A stretch of 64,000 nt of DNA from NCBI RefSeq assembly GCF_029407905.1, contig NC_073624.1, positions 120,962,001 to 121,026,000 of the forward strand. The letters are read 5' to 3'. Positions 35,601 to 50,600 of this stretch are shown piece after piece; position 1 is the stretch's first letter; each line of letters opens with the position of its first letter. A program made the position numbers and the translations under genes. Source of the DNA: Bubalus kerabau (lineage: Eukaryota; Chordata; Mammalia; Artiodactyla; Bovidae). The notes beneath the pieces were generated by a model. The model was not told the origin of the DNA and searched no databases. It saw nothing but the letters and a program-made list of their open reading frames with translations.

Positions 35601-38600
35601 ACTCAAATTTGAGTATCCTTGTATTAGCTCATAAATTCAGTCAACTAGGAAACAGTATTAAGTTCTTTTGTTTGATATATATATATCATATATGTATGAT
35701 ATATGCTTGTTATATATAAATAATTCCTTTGGGAAGAAGGGAAGGTAGGTTATAATTGCGAATGAATTGTTTTTGTAGTTATAGATGCTAGAAATAGAAG
35801 AAATAGACTAAAATTATGATTAGAAAAGCCTCCCTTTGGCTTTTGTGTCCTTTTCTATTTAGAAGAAAGAAGCATTCCTGAGTTGCAGTGAGAACTTATT
35901 TTTAAAATTACTATTCCCTTTTAGTTTTCCATTGTTTAGTAATGTAGAATTAGAAATGTATCATAATTAGTCGATATGGACTATTTATAAGAAAGTTAAA
36001 TCATAATATCATAATAGCCTTAGTGCATGTGGCTACTTTAGTTATCAAGCATTTGTGACCTTTATTGTGTAAGTCATTGATAATGACTGGACGAGTCATT
36101 GCCTTTTATGGCTGGTGTCAGGAAGTAAATTGGAGATTTAATATTGATCTGGTGCTATTAGCAGCGACAAATTTCAGAATTCTGAGCTTTGAGACTATAC
36201 TTGCAAGTGTATTATTGATATTAAAGAATAGAGGGATGTTAAAGAGTAAGAGCTCTTTAATTGTAGGGAGTCAAGGGTTAGATTTGTTTAAGTAAGGAAT
36301 TTATAACTATTCATGCTTTGAGCTTCCGAAAAGTACTTTGATGAAATCTTTTTATAGAAAAGTATTGTGCATTATTTGTATCCATTTGGATAGGTTTTGC
36401 TAATTTTTAAATTCTTATAAACTGTCTCCAAGTGGAGATTGTAAGAAGTGAAAAAAAAGAAAACAACGTACAAGCATATGACCAAGACTTTCTAGTTTTC
36501 AGTTATCATTAATTTATTCGTAACTGAAATGTTAATGGATTATTTGGGCAATATTCTAAATAAAGCTTGATTACATAAAACTTGAATTCATTTATCTGAT
36601 TTCTTAATTTACAGAGAGAGGCCATTAGTATTTCTGATCTTGGTCTCATCTTACTTTCTAGAGGAATAGCTGATTATTTAGTAGCTCAGCTCACTGGGGG
36701 ATTTCATCTGTACATGTAGTACTTTCTAGCTTCATTTTCTGTCTGACAGTTATAAAATGTCAGCCACAATATACCTATCATGTATATTGAGTTTCCCAAA
36801 TCAGATGTGATAGTTCTAACTGGATCCTCATGATTTTTGATACTGTTCTATGTAAAAGATAACTATTAATTGTTTTATAATTTCGAGCCTAAGAATAGAC
36901 TAAGACAGAAAATGTGAAACTAAAAATAAATCTTGTATATTAGTCTTCAGATCCTGACCTGAGACGATCCTTAGAGAAGCAAGCTACTGATAGTGGAGGA
37001 GGCATTTATCAATATGATAACTATGAAGAAGTTGCTATGGATACAGATAGTGAAACCAATTCTCCAGGTATGAGCTAAAACTTAAAACATTTGTACATTC
37101 ACAATTATTAAGTAGAAAATGGTCAAGAAGCTACCCAAAACATTGAAAGAAATGTAGAATGAATTTGCTGGTAGGTTGTACAACCAAAGACATTATTTGG
37201 TGGTTAAATACTTCAAAAGCAAACCTCAGACTGTAGTATTAACCTTTATTTTCTAGTATTTCTTCCTGTATAGTATTTTAATAAAAAAGGCAGTATTCTG
37301 CTGTTAACTGTTTGATCTAAGAAGTGAATATTGTGGGAAAGGTGAGAACGCTGCCTTAAAAAACACACGAACTAATAAATCTTTATGTTTAAGTATCTTT
37401 ATATCTAAGGCATTCTTCATTTTAGTCAAAAAAAGAAGTCTTTCTTTTGTTCAGGCTTCTTTTCTCCTTCTGATGATACTTTGTAGGAATAGGGAGATGG
37501 AAAGTGATCCTAGTGGTGCCTTAGGATCAGCTGATTATAACTGTACGGCTATACTTCAGTTAGAGTGCACGGTTTAGGATGTGGCCCTCCTTGAGAGTTA
37601 GAGACTTGCTTTAGTTGATTTTCAGGAGTAATGGACTGTGAGGGACCTACCCTCTTACTAATTAAAGCTATCCTCTTACTAATTAAAACACATAAGAATG
37701 GGGCAGACAACAAAATGCCATTAGCATTCTAGAAACTAGAATACTTACTTGCAAGGTCATATGATTAGTGTTTTTCTTCCAGTGGTTGTATTGGGAGACC
37801 AAATGAAACTAGAATTCCACTTTAGTGTGTCTAGAGAGAAGGCAGAATCTATATGATTTGGTAATGTTTAGCAAAAGCTCATTTTCAGGTTATAATGTTT
37901 AGCTTCATATTTAATAATCTTGTATTTTCATGTCATAATTATCTTTGGTCAGCCTTTAATTATTTCTAAGTTCTTGAAAATGATTCTTTGTAGTTCTCAA
38001 ATATTGACATTATTATTACTCTATAATAATTTTATGATTTACCCTTTAGAAGAATTTTGTAAAAAAATAATATAAAAAAATATAATCAAATGGCATCATT
38101 TGGGTCACAAATCAGCTCCATATAAGTCATGTGGTTAATACTCATATTGACTTGAAAGACAACTGGGGCAAAGAAGAAATATTAAGTTTCCCTAAAGGTT
38201 ACATGGTTTAGAGGTAGCAAGAGTAATCTTCAAGTCTGTCAGATTTCAGTGAGTCTAAAGAAACCACTGAAGGTAAAATAAGCAGCTATTTTTATCTGCT
38301 ACCAAGGAAAAAATGCTAACAATTTAACTGAGATGAATCAGTAACTATTTCAGAATTACTAAATTTGAAAAAAAATGTATATGTTAATGATTAAATGTAA
38401 TAGGTAATTCTTTTCATTCCTAGCCCTCTTTGCTTTCTCTTCAATTTAAATAGTCCATTTCTTCACTTTTCTTCACATTAAGGGAGGAATGGAGTCACCA
38501 CATCACTGTTTTCCTTTGGTTATGATACTTTGAGAGATTTCAGGGGAATTTTTTGTTTTATTATTTCTTAAAAAGTATGTTTTTTTCCAAAAAGCAATAA

Positions 38601-41600
38601 AAGCCTTTCCTGCTTTATTCCCTTTTACCACAAGTAGGTGAAAAGTAGAACAAGGTAGAAAAGTGTACGAGGGATTAAATATCAGCTTAAGTGGATGGCT
38701 AACTTTAGAGTGATGTAAGAGCAATTATAAATAGGCAGAGGTAGTCTCATGGAGGTTAAGTATTTTATTGGAGATTAATACAATCTCACTTGTACTTTAC
38801 TTAGATGTAGTTATATGTCTTCAAAAATATGATAAATTTAATTTATTCCTGTTGAATATATGTTATTAAATTCCTATAAAAATTTTTTTTAACAGCTCCT
38901 TCACCAGTGCAACCACCATTCTTCTCTGAATGTTCATTGGGGTATTTTTCTCCAGCACCATCTATTTCTTTGCCTCCACCACCTCAGGTTTCTGTAAGTG
39001 AGGATTGGTATGATTTCTAAGAAAGTTTTGTTGCCTTGTGTCTTTTCTAATTTGTTTTGAAAAGCTGGTATGTAGTTAATAGTTAGGTTTGAGAGCATAA
39101 AGTCTGCTTGCCAGAGTTAATAGCTATGAAATCTATGGTATATTAGTTCCTGGCAGGCTATCGATCTGGTAGATTTTTTCATAGCTAATTTTTAGTCTCA
39201 TGTTGGACTTTCTTTCAATATTTAGCATGTTTCCTTCTTTATTTTTGCTCCTCAGAAAATATATTCTTAAGCAGAATAAGAATTACCTGTTTGGATTTTT
39301 TTAGAGGGTAATTGGGATTTAAGTGTGAGTTTGAGTGAACTCCGGGATTTGGTGATGGACAGGGAAGCCTGGCGTGCTGCAATTCATGGGGTCGCAAAGA
39401 GTTGGACACGACTGAGCGACTGAACTGAACTGAAGGTTCTTCTAGAAGCTTTTTCCTTTTTCGTCTTTTGATTATATAGTTGTTTTTAATTTGAAAATTC
39501 AGTAAAGGAAAAGCATTGACTAGTTAAAGAAAAGTTAATTTCTTTTCAACCTACTTTTGAAAGAACTGCCAGTCTCCTGTTAAAAAAATAAAAAAGGAAG
39601 TGGGGGAATCACAAAGTGATTTGAAAGTTTTCTCTAGATTGAGAGAACCTGGAGCTCACACTGGTTCTCTCTTAATGGGTTAGTAGGAACTTTGCTATTT
39701 CACAGGTGTTAGGCAGACACCTGGTGTCCTCCTGGGAAGTTTAAGATGAGGGGAATATTAGAGTAGAGAGTGAGAGAGAAACATTTTTTCTTTCTTCCTT
39801 GAATCATTTTAAGTTCCAAGAGAAATGTTGGAAGGTCTTTGAAGCAAAAATGTGTGCAAATGCAGGGATTTGGGTAAAAGTAACTATCTTTACAGATGCT
39901 CTCTAAGAAGCCATTTCACAAGGATTTTATGAGGGTAGTGGTGGTGATTTCTCACATTTAATTCTTATACTCTAGACTGTTCCCATCCAGAATCCCTTTG
40001 GTTCCTAATTTTTAATTTTTACTTAAATATCTGTTTTCAGGTAGTCACCTAGAGAGATCCTGTAAAATTTGATTTCTCTATCATGAAGTTCATAAATTAA
40101 ATTACAGTTGATTTTAACTTTTTGTAAAAATTATACTTTTTCTTGGCTGAATATTGAATTTGGGTTAGTTTTAAGATTTCCAGTATACTTAGTTCACTTA
40201 TTCTTACAGTAAAGTAATCACCTGATGTTTGCCTTTTTCTAATTTGATATTGCTGTAGCAGTAAATGCTTGGAATGAGTAAAATTTGCATGGTAATTATT
40301 ATTTCTTCTTTTTTTAAATTAACTAGTCTGTACCACCTTTGAGCCAGCCTTATGTGGAAGGCTTGTGTGTTTCTCTTGAACCTCTACCTCCTCTACCACC
40401 TTTACCACCTCTTCCACCTGAAGATCCAGAACAACCTCCAAAACCACCTTTTGCAGATGAGGAAGAAGAGGAGGAAATGCTGCTTCGAGAAGAGCTACTT
40501 AAATCTCTAGCGAATAAAAGAGCTTTCAAGCCAGAGGTAATTTAGGTACCTGAACCTCTAGGTGGTGCTGTTGAGCTTAGTTTTAGGTAGGACTACTCTG
40601 CTAGTTTGGGATTTATTGGGCTTTTCAGTAAAGTAGGGATAAGTCGGTTAACTAATTTGCTCAATACCTTTAAAGATGACAGGAATTTCATTTAAAATGG
40701 CTTCATATCTGTCTCTTCCTTCTTTAGGAAACATCCAGTAATAGTGACCCACCTTCACCTCCAGTTCTAAACAATTCACAGCCTATGCCAAGAAGCAACC
40801 TGTCCATAGTCAGTATTAATACAGTGTCTCAGCCTAGGATACAAAACCCAAAGTTTCACAGAGGACCTCGTCTTCCACGAACTGTGATCTCGGTAAAAAC
40901 AAAATAATTAGTCCCTACTCTTACTTAAATATCTTGTGAGAAAGTTTATGCAGTTTTGCTGTCCTGTTCCCTGCCTCTAGTTTATTATATACAAACATCA
41001 GTTCAGTTCAGTTCAGTAGCTCAGTTGTGTCCGACTTTTTGCGACCACATGAATTGCAGCACGCCAGGCCTCCCTGTCCACTTATTTTTATTTATTAATA
41101 GTGAAATGGGAGCAGCTTTTTCACTTGTAAACTGGTGGAATTTATGATAATATTTTGGGGAAAGCATTATTTTCATCTGAGGGGTATTCTTTCCCCTGCC
41201 ATTTCCTCAACTTTTGTTTTATATAAATTGGTCCTTTTAGATTTTTCATCTATTCTAAAGTCAGTTTTAGCAAATTATATATATATATATTTAGTTTTTT
41301 CTATCTTTGCTCATATTTTTTCAGTTAATGACTGTACTATAATGGAAGAATTTATGATTTTTTTCACTGTTAAGGAGATTGAAATGACATTTTATTTCTA
41401 CTTTGTTTTCTAATTACTTTGAAATAAATGTGGAGAAGGAAATGTCAACCCACTCCAGTAGTCTTGCCTAGAGAATCCCATGGACAGAGGATCCTGGTGG
41501 GCTACTGTCCATGGGGTCGCACAGAGTCAGACACGACTGAAGCGACTTAGTATGCATGCATGCGTAAAATAAATGAAGCAAAGCCAAGTTGAAATCTTGC

Positions 41601-44600
41601 CTCTGTTAGGTAAACATATCCTCTGTATATCCTCTATATACACATGAAAGCCATGAAGTTTTATTAGTAATAATGTGGAATTACTATTTTTTCTCTGACT
41701 TTAAAAGGTTAGTCTAGATTGCATTATGTTTCTTTATAGAAAGTTGGTTAAAATAAAATTTAATGAAAAAGATGATAGTAGTATCTAGAATATTTCATTT
41801 TAGTATATAGAATATTTTAAGTTTTTGGTCTATCAGGTAAAATATAGAATCTTTTATGTTTTTGTGTATCTGTGGAGTGGGACAAAGTTGGTCAATTAAT
41901 GCAATATAAACAGAAGGAACCATAGACTGTCTACTTGAAACCTATTATTTTTATGAATTTAAATTCATACAGATAAAGTGACTTGTTCATTGTCATGAAG
42001 CTAATTGTGTGTGGTAGAGCTAAGAAAAGGATAGTGATACATTTGTTGTCAAGAATAACAAGTATATTGGCTTTGCAGCTTCCAAAGCATAAATCAGTGG
42101 TCGTAACACTAAACGATTCTGATGATAGTGAATCTGATGGAGAGGCGTCCAAGTCAACTAATAGTGTTTTTGGTGGATTGGAGTCTATGATTAAAGAAGC
42201 AAGACGAACTGCTGAGGTAATTAAGTGCAGTAATGAAATATCGAAAGATTTATTGACAATTACTAAAATTTGCTTGTTTTTCCTAAAAACTAGACTTTGG
42301 AGGTTTAGATTTTTTAATATATTGAATTTTTGGAAATTTTTTTTGTACTTGTATGATTGAGTTTATATAATGAAGTGTGTGTAAATTTAGATAGATTTAA
42401 CTATTTAAAAACCCCCTTTGTCTCCAGACTAATCCTTCTTCCAAAATAGTAAAATAGTGTGGATAATTGTCCTCTGTACTAAGGAAATTTATTGGTTTGC
42501 AGTTGTGTTATATTACCAGAAAATAGTTTTACTCAGTTGTGTGATCTAAGTACAGCTTTTGTCCCTATTTGTAATTGCAGCGTTTGTTTAGATATGAAAT
42601 GGTTCAGTTATTTTTAAACCACAGGTCTTGACTGCTTAGTGGATTATACAGTTAATTGGTGGTTAAAGGCCAGCATTGTTTTTTTTTAAAGTAATAGAAA
42701 ATAATGATGAAGATATTTATTTCTAATATACAGATGTGTACTGGATAATGTAAAATTTAGATCTAAGTTGGGGTTATGAAAGTTTTTGATCTGGTTGACT
42801 TCAAACGTTTTCTAGCAAGCTTCAAAACCGAAAGTACCTCCAAAATCTGAAAAAGAGAATGATCCCATGCGAACACCTGAAGCTCTTCCTGAAGAAAAGA
42901 AGATTGAGTATCGATTGTTAAAGGAAGAGATTGCCAAGTAAGTAGCATTTTATGTAGTTTGCTTTAAAGATGTGTGCTGTTTGCAACACTTAATCTGGAT
43001 AGAGTTTATTGGCATTGGGAAATGAAAATGATGCTTTTATCCAAGATGAAGAGTTAATGTTTTTATAAGTTGCACAGAAGGTGGAGCCAGATGATCATCT
43101 ATAAACTTGAATTCAGTCACTAATGCGCTGAGATACAGACAGCCTAGAAATAGATAAATGCTGTTATAAGGAGAACTACACCATTAGCTTTGCATGCATA
43201 TTGGTCATCATTGTTATTAGTCAGTGTTAGTCACTTAATATTTTTACATTATTTTATGAAAAAGAATACATCTTTAAAAAATAATTTCAGTTCTTCAGGG
43301 AATAATTTATCAACCTTTATTGATTATTTCAGTCGTGAGAAACAGCGATTAATTAAATCAGATCAAGTGAAGACAAGCTCATCATCCCCAGCAAACTCTG
43401 ATGTAGAAATTGACGGGATTGGCAGGATAGCATTGGTTACTAAGCAGGTTACAGATGCAGAAGCAAAGCTTAAAAAACATAGGTAAGTCTCATTATCTGG
43501 TTATACTACATGTATCAAAATGTTCTATATCAGAAGGATGTATTTTTGTGCTGTGTGTCAATAATAAGTACACTGTATGATTACTAATCCTTTCATACTT
43601 GGTAGACCTAGAGAGGCTATCATTTTGTGGAATTGTCCATTTACAGTACATAAAGTAATAGTATTAATATTTAAACAAAAATACCAAGACTTCAGAAGAG
43701 TTTTCTTTAGATTTATGTAAGGCCTATTCATTGCTAAAATGAAACTCTTTGTTTTGGAATTTTCTTTAAAACCTCTGGCATGTTTTTAGAAATACTTTTT
43801 ATTGGAAGCATATTTTTATTGTTAAAGGTAGACTTAATTGTTCGGAATAAGTCATTACTTAATGTGTTCAGTAAGACACATGGTCAAATATTGTGTTATT
43901 ATAAAAACTATGATATGCAATAACCTTAAGACGTATCCAGAGTGTTATATGCAGTAACATTAAGATGTATTAAGGCTCATAGATGAAATACTGTGGTGAC
44001 CATAAATCTTTAAGGAAATGGTATGGTATGTATATTTTAAAGGAAATTAAAATAAATTCATTTAGATTCTGTTTCTTTAATAACTTTCATAAATGAAAAG
44101 ATTTTTTAAAATTGTCTTTCTAGTCCCCATCCTCTTTATCACATATTTATCACATATCCTCTGTCTTTATGATTCATTCTAGATGTCAGTTGTTGTGACT
44201 ATTTGAAATATGGTATCTTTCTGGGAAAGATGCTTTTTTATTTTTTTTAGCATAATATTCAGTAGTTGAAAAGATGGAAATCTGTATCCATAAATTTGTC
44301 TTTCTGTCCTGATTTATACTTCTTAAGTTCACACTTGTAAGTTAAAATTAAATGTGCTTATTTATGTTTATTAGATGTTTATTTGTGTGTTTATTAGGAA
44401 CATTATAAATGAAACCGACGTAAGGATTTTCTGTCTTAAGTCCTGGTTTTTCAGGAGTTATTTAGGGCTATGTTGAAATTTACTGTTGATGGCTTTTCAG
44501 CTATAATTCACATTACTCAGACTTGTAAATTCCCTGGTGGTCCAGTGGTTAGAACTCTGTGCTTTCATTCCTGAGGGTGCAGGTTCAATACCGCTGTGGA

Positions 44601-47600
44601 TGTGGAACTAAGATCCCACAAACCAAATGGTGGAGCCAGGAAAAGATTAACCCTTAGTTGCTTTCATAAAATTTAGCAGTGTGTATCCGAACACTTTGGT
44701 GATTGATGAATATGAAAATATTTATCCTTTTAAATATTTACCTCTATTATGAACATAATTTTAAAAATGAGCTATTACTTTGTAAATTTTTTATTCTGAT
44801 GATTAACGTTAGTCCACTAGTTTAGAAAAACATTAATAATTTTGTTATTTCCCAATTAGGATTCTCTTGATGAAAGATGAATCTGTTTTAAAGAATCTAG
44901 TACAGCAAGAAGCTAAGAAGAAAGAATCTGTTCGAAATGCTGAAACAAAAATTACAAAACTTACAGAGCAGCTTCAGGCAACAGAGAAAATTCTCAGTGT
45001 CAACAGAATGTTTTTGAAGAAACTTCAGGAACAGGTAGTGTTCTTTTTTAATTCAAATATTGTAGTCTCATGTTTACTACACATTTTTATGGGCCAAATT
45101 TTTAGTAAAACCATAAAGCCATCAAAATATATAACCTATATATTGTTCTTCATTGAGACATAATGTTAGCACATTTTAAATTTTCAGTTGAATACCCTAA
45201 AGCTATTATGTTTAAGAAGGTATTGCCTCTGAGATTTACATTTTCAGAATTACCCTTTATTTCAGATTCACAGAGTTCAACAACGCATTACAATTAAGAA
45301 AGCTTTGACTCTGAAGTATGGAGAAGAACTTGCTCGGGCAAAGGCAGTGGCTAGTAAAGAAATAGGAAAACGTAAACTGGAACAAGATCGCCTTGGAGTA
45401 AGTTGTTGGTAGAAATATTTTATGTTTGAAAAGGAGAAGGTTTTAATAATTCTTTTGGGGGTAAGAGATGGATGAAAACTTCAAGGTTTTTCTCTGCATA
45501 TTCAAAGAGAATAAGATTAAAACTTTGTTTTTAAATGACATCCACAGTTTTGGAAGCTTATTTTTTTATTTTTATTGTTTGTTTTTTATACACCACAAAT
45601 TAACTAGCAAATCTGTTGGAGGCTTTTGTTAAACTGTTTATTCTTGTTATTGACTTAGTTTTATAATGTTGGCATTGTTGGGATAGCACAATTATCTTAA
45701 CAAAAATTGTTTATAAAATCATAGCAATATAAAATATTGATATCATTTTCCCCCCAGCCAAACAAAATGATGAGACTGGACAATTCTCCAATATCAAGTC
45801 CAAGAAGGCATTCAGCAGAACTAATTGCTATGGAAAAAAGACGGTTACAAAAGCTAGAATATGAATATGCCCTGAAAATTCAGAAACTAAAAGAAGCCAG
45901 GGCCCTAAAAGCAAAGGAACAACAAAATATTGCTCCACTTGTGGAAGAAGAACCTGAATTTTCTTTACCTCAGCCCTCACTTCATGATCTGACTCAAGAT
46001 AAATTAAGTTTGGACACTGAAGAAAATGATGTTGATGATGAGATTCTGTCTGGTTCAAATAGAGAAAGAAGAAGATCTTTCTTAGAATCCAATTCTTTTA
46101 CTAAACCTAACCTTAAGCACACTGATACACCTAACAAAGAATGTATAAACAAACCTACTAAGAATACAGTAGAAAAACCAGAACTTTTTCTAGGGTTAAA
46201 AATCGGTGAATTGCAGAAATTATATTCAAAAGCTGACAGCTTAAAACAACTGATTTTAAAAACCACCACAGGCATTTCAGACAAGGTTTTGCATGGTCAG
46301 GTAACCGAACATTTCATATTCTTAATGAAATCTAGAATTCACCCTAGCCTTATTTGCCTTTTGAAATTGCTGTTTTCTTTTGCAGGAGATTTCTGTGGAT
46401 GTGGATTTTGTGACAGCACAGACTAAAACAACAGAAGTGAAGCCATGTCCATTCAGACCCTACCACAGTCCCCTTCTAGTCTTTAAATCTTACAGGTATA
46501 GAAGAAAGATTCAGTAAGCTTGAGTTTCAGGATTGCTCCTTGTTCTTAATAATATCTTAATCTTTAATGTTTGATGACAGGGAAAAAATTGAATCACAAT
46601 CACTCAAAAAACAAGCTCGTCATTTTAGGAGATAAAAAATTCAGGTGCTTTGTTGTAGGACTTGAACCAAACAGGAACTAAGAGTTAACTTACACTTGGG
46701 TTTATTAATTCTTATCAAATACTAATTTCTGGCTACTGATGGAATTGTGAAGAATTCTGAATTACTATCTGTTAAGGATTTTAAGAAAAGTAACTGAGAG
46801 AGATTCTTATGTGAATTTTTAATTTTGCTTTTTAATTATACTATTACTTTAAGGAATACATTAGCTAGCTTTCATAAAATTGATTTGACATTTTCAGATG
46901 ATTAACTTTGCCAGGTTTTTTTTTTTTTTTTTTTTTTTGAGACTCTTTAGAAGCTGTGTAACTGTTAAATTGATATGATTTTATTAGAATCTGTGAAACT
47001 GTTAAATTGGTATGATTTAATCATAAAATTGCAAAGCACCTACCAGGTAGTATAGACTTTTTCTTTGGTTTTTTGGGTGGCTGGTAATATGTTGAAGAAA
47101 TACCAATGTTATATAGCATTTTATTATGTGGTAAGAAAACACTACTTTAAAAACACTAGGATATTTTTGTTCTTTGTTTTCTATTTCAGATGTTTTATGT
47201 CCTGAGTGTAGAAGTAGTTTGTCCTTATGACTTGATATTCTGGTTGTTTTCTAGAGTTAATTTTAGTATTAAGTAATTAAATAGTAAACTCAAAGTATAG
47301 ACACTTTAATTGAGAAAGAAAAAAAATGAAAAAATTTAAAATTTGCTGAGGACTGTTAATGGAGCATCATAATGTGCCTCTCTTCTTAGATTTAGTCCAT
47401 ACTATCGAACCAAGGAAAAACTTCCCCTAAGCTCAGTATCATACAGTAATATGATCGAACCGGATCAGTGTTTCTGCCGTTTTGATTTAACAGGAACATG
47501 TAATGATGATGATTGTCAGTGGTGAGTAGTTTTTATTTGTGAATATTTTATAATTTAAAAGCCAGTCTTGGTCATTTAGCTTTGATATATACATGATTAT

Positions 47601-50600
47601 CTTTTTTGTGTTGTTATTTTATTTTAGGCAGCATACACAAGACTATACACTTAGCCGAAAACAGCTGTTCCAGGATGTTCTGTCATATAATCTGTCTTTG
47701 ATTGGTTGTTCAGAAGGAAGCACTGATGAAGAAATTGCTGCTGCAGCAGGTTTTAAAGACCTCTTGTTTCCCAAATGAAAATTGAATTTAGGCAATTTAA
47801 ATGTTTTATATTCAGTTGTTGATATCTTTAAATAGCTATAAAAATTCAGTACAGTTATCTATGACACCTCATCTAGATCTGCTCTGTCGAGTACAGTAGT
47901 CACTAAAATAAAAATTCACTTCCTCAGTCACTCTAACCACATTTCAAGTGCTTAGTAGCCACTCTTGAGCTTAGTCGTGGTCGGTAGCTTACCAGTAAGA
48001 CAGTGCAGTTGTGGCACATTTCCATTATTGTAGGAAATTCTTCACAGAGCTCATCTAACTATTTCAGTTTAAAAAGAGTATGTTAACATGGTTGTTAGAA
48101 CTTTTACTGAGATTTAAAAATAGACTCTATTTTACTCCTTTTAGAAATAGAGGGGATTGGAAGTTGAGATGACTGTAGGTTCAAATTCTACAATGAAGTA
48201 AAAAAGAAGTTTATACAGTTTGACATTGTAGAAAGCGTAGATTACTGCCAGACATTGTGTGTAAATATTGTTCAACTTTTCCCCAGATTTAGTGCCAAAT
48301 AAGTCTTTTGGAAGTAAGGAAATTGATCTTTGTTAAATTCAGTATAATCACAATTCTTAGTGATTGTAACAAAACAATCTGTTTAATCATTCCTAATTAA
48401 GGACCTTAATTTTCACTTGTTTAGGTTGCTTACTTTTTTTCCAACCCAAATTGGGATGCATGATATGGTAGGGTTTGCTGTATTAGTTGAGATAATGTAG
48501 GCCTTGCGCTTTAGAAGTCATAGATGTTTTTGACTAGTGCCTTTAATTTTTAAACTATTCTTTTGTTCATACTCTTTAATTAGCCTCATCTCCGTAATCT
48601 GTGTTTTTATACTTTTTATGAAGATAACATTGTTCTAATTTCAGAAAAATATGTTGAGAAACTTTTTGGAGTAAACAAAGATCGAATGTCAATGGACCAG
48701 ATGGCTGTTCTCCTTGTGAGCAATATCAATGAAAGTAAAGGCCATAGTAAGTATATATATCTTTGTCTCACACAAAAGGACCTTATAGTTTATGAGAACA
48801 AATTTTTGGCATTACATAAAAAATACATTTATCGTTTCTGAGTAACATGATAGAATAAATTTAGCTCTTATTGAGCACTGTTTAGTTATTTTTCAGAACT
48901 GTAAAAGACTAGTTCTGTTAACAGTCTTCTATCTACTTTAGCACCTCCATTTACAACCTACAAAGATAAAAGAAAGTGGAAGCCAAAGTTTTGGAGAAAA
49001 CCTATTTCAGAGAACAATTTCAGTAGTGATGAGGAACAGTCTACAGGACCAATTAAGTATGGTAAGAAGTAATTTAAGATCCAGAATCATGAAATTGTGG
49101 TGTCATTTCTTTGTCTAACACTTTGCTAATCTTTTGATATAATCTGTGAATGCATGCTCAATTGTTCAGTTGTGTCTGGCTCTTTGCGACCCCATGGACA
49201 GGGTCCCCATGGACAGAGCCCCTGCCAGGCTTTTCTGTCCATGGAATTCTCCAGGCAAGAATACTGGAGTGGGATGCCATTTCCTCCTCCAGGGGATCTT
49301 TCCGACTCAGGGATCGAACCTGTGTTTCCTGCATCTCCTGCATTGGCAGGCGGGTTTACCACTAGCTCCACCTGGGAAACCCCTTGGTATAATCTACTAG
49401 CCTTTAAAATTTTTTCATTTTTAAAAAGCAGTGATGCTGCTTGGTGTTTAAGGCAATTAGTTCTTCCTTATGCAAGACTACCCCTTATATTGCAGGAATG
49501 TTGTTCCATGACCCATGTTCAGTAAATGCAAGGATCACCCTTTGGTAAATGTGAAGGCTTTAAATATTGCTAAACCTACTTGAGTGGGGAGACTGCTCCC
49601 ATTTGAGAACTACTGCCTGGCCTATGTCCTTGAGAACAGGCATCCTATTTTGTTTAATCTTTGATGAGTCTGTGTTTTCTGACATACAGTAGGCTCACAG
49701 AATGAATTAATTAAATGAGTGAACAAAGTAATGTATGAATGAGTGCTTTACTGTCAAGCACATCTTACATTATAATCTCAGATTTTCATAATTATGTACT
49801 ATTTGTAGATTAGAAGATGTGCTCCTTAGATCTGTGGATTAGAGAAATTGTGAGGCTAACTTACTTTTCCTTATAGCCTTCCAGCCAGAGAACCGAATAA
49901 ATGTTCCAGCTCTGGATACAGTTGTCACTCCGGATGATGTCAGATACTTTACAAATGAGACTGATGACATTGCTAATTTAGAAGCAAGTGTGCTAGAAAA
50001 TCCTTCTCATGTACAACTTTGGCTCAAGCTTGCATACAAGTACTTGAACCAAAATGAGGGGTAGGTCTCCTTCTAATCTTTGTGTAAGCTGTTGCACTTT
50101 TATATTTTTATGTTTGAGGTTTATTTCCTCTCTGGTAATCAGGTTTCCCTCCTAGTATCGGTGGAGCCTTTGTTTTTTGACAAAGCGTAAAGTACTTAAT
50201 TGTTTAAAAGCTGTTAGAAAAAGTTTAAGATTACATCTTGAGTTATGTGCATGGCTCAGTGTATGGGTAATAATTTAGCTACAATCTTTAACTTAAGTAG
50301 GCTACTTCAAAGTAGTATCAGTTAAAACAGTAAATTCTGAGCAGTCCAAGAATTAATCATTGCATTTTTTAATAAGTCAGGTAGTCGTGGTCTCTTATTA
50401 AAATTTTGGTAAAGTCACAGTGTAACAGGTTAAATTTTATGTTAATTATCATTTAGAGATTTAAAGGTTGTCTAAGAACCTCTAAATTCTGGTGGACTGA
50501 TTTTCTGTGTCAGTGTTACATTATGTATATTCACATAAGATAAATATTAATTTATCTCAAAAATGACAACTCCTATTACATAATTATGTTTTCTGACTCC

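Larger units (their letters stand above)
40893..42078 (+). other. ZFC3H1: ZFC3H1 intron 9
   Basis: 1.2 kb. Contains a reversed BovB tail (40998-41082), a Bov-A SINE (41431-41552) and an antisense MIR trace near 41975-42020. The open frame before exon 10 is intronic. Confidence 0.75.

Noticed and set aside
35675..35720. TATATATC/GATATA clusters considered as a regulatory palindrome
   Set aside because: A simple AT-rich sequence within an AT-rich intron, without a recognisable site.
41983..42078. Open frame upstream of ZFC3H1 exon 10
   Set aside because: Intronic MIR-like sequence that happens to be open; the TTGCAG acceptor at 42078 restores phase.
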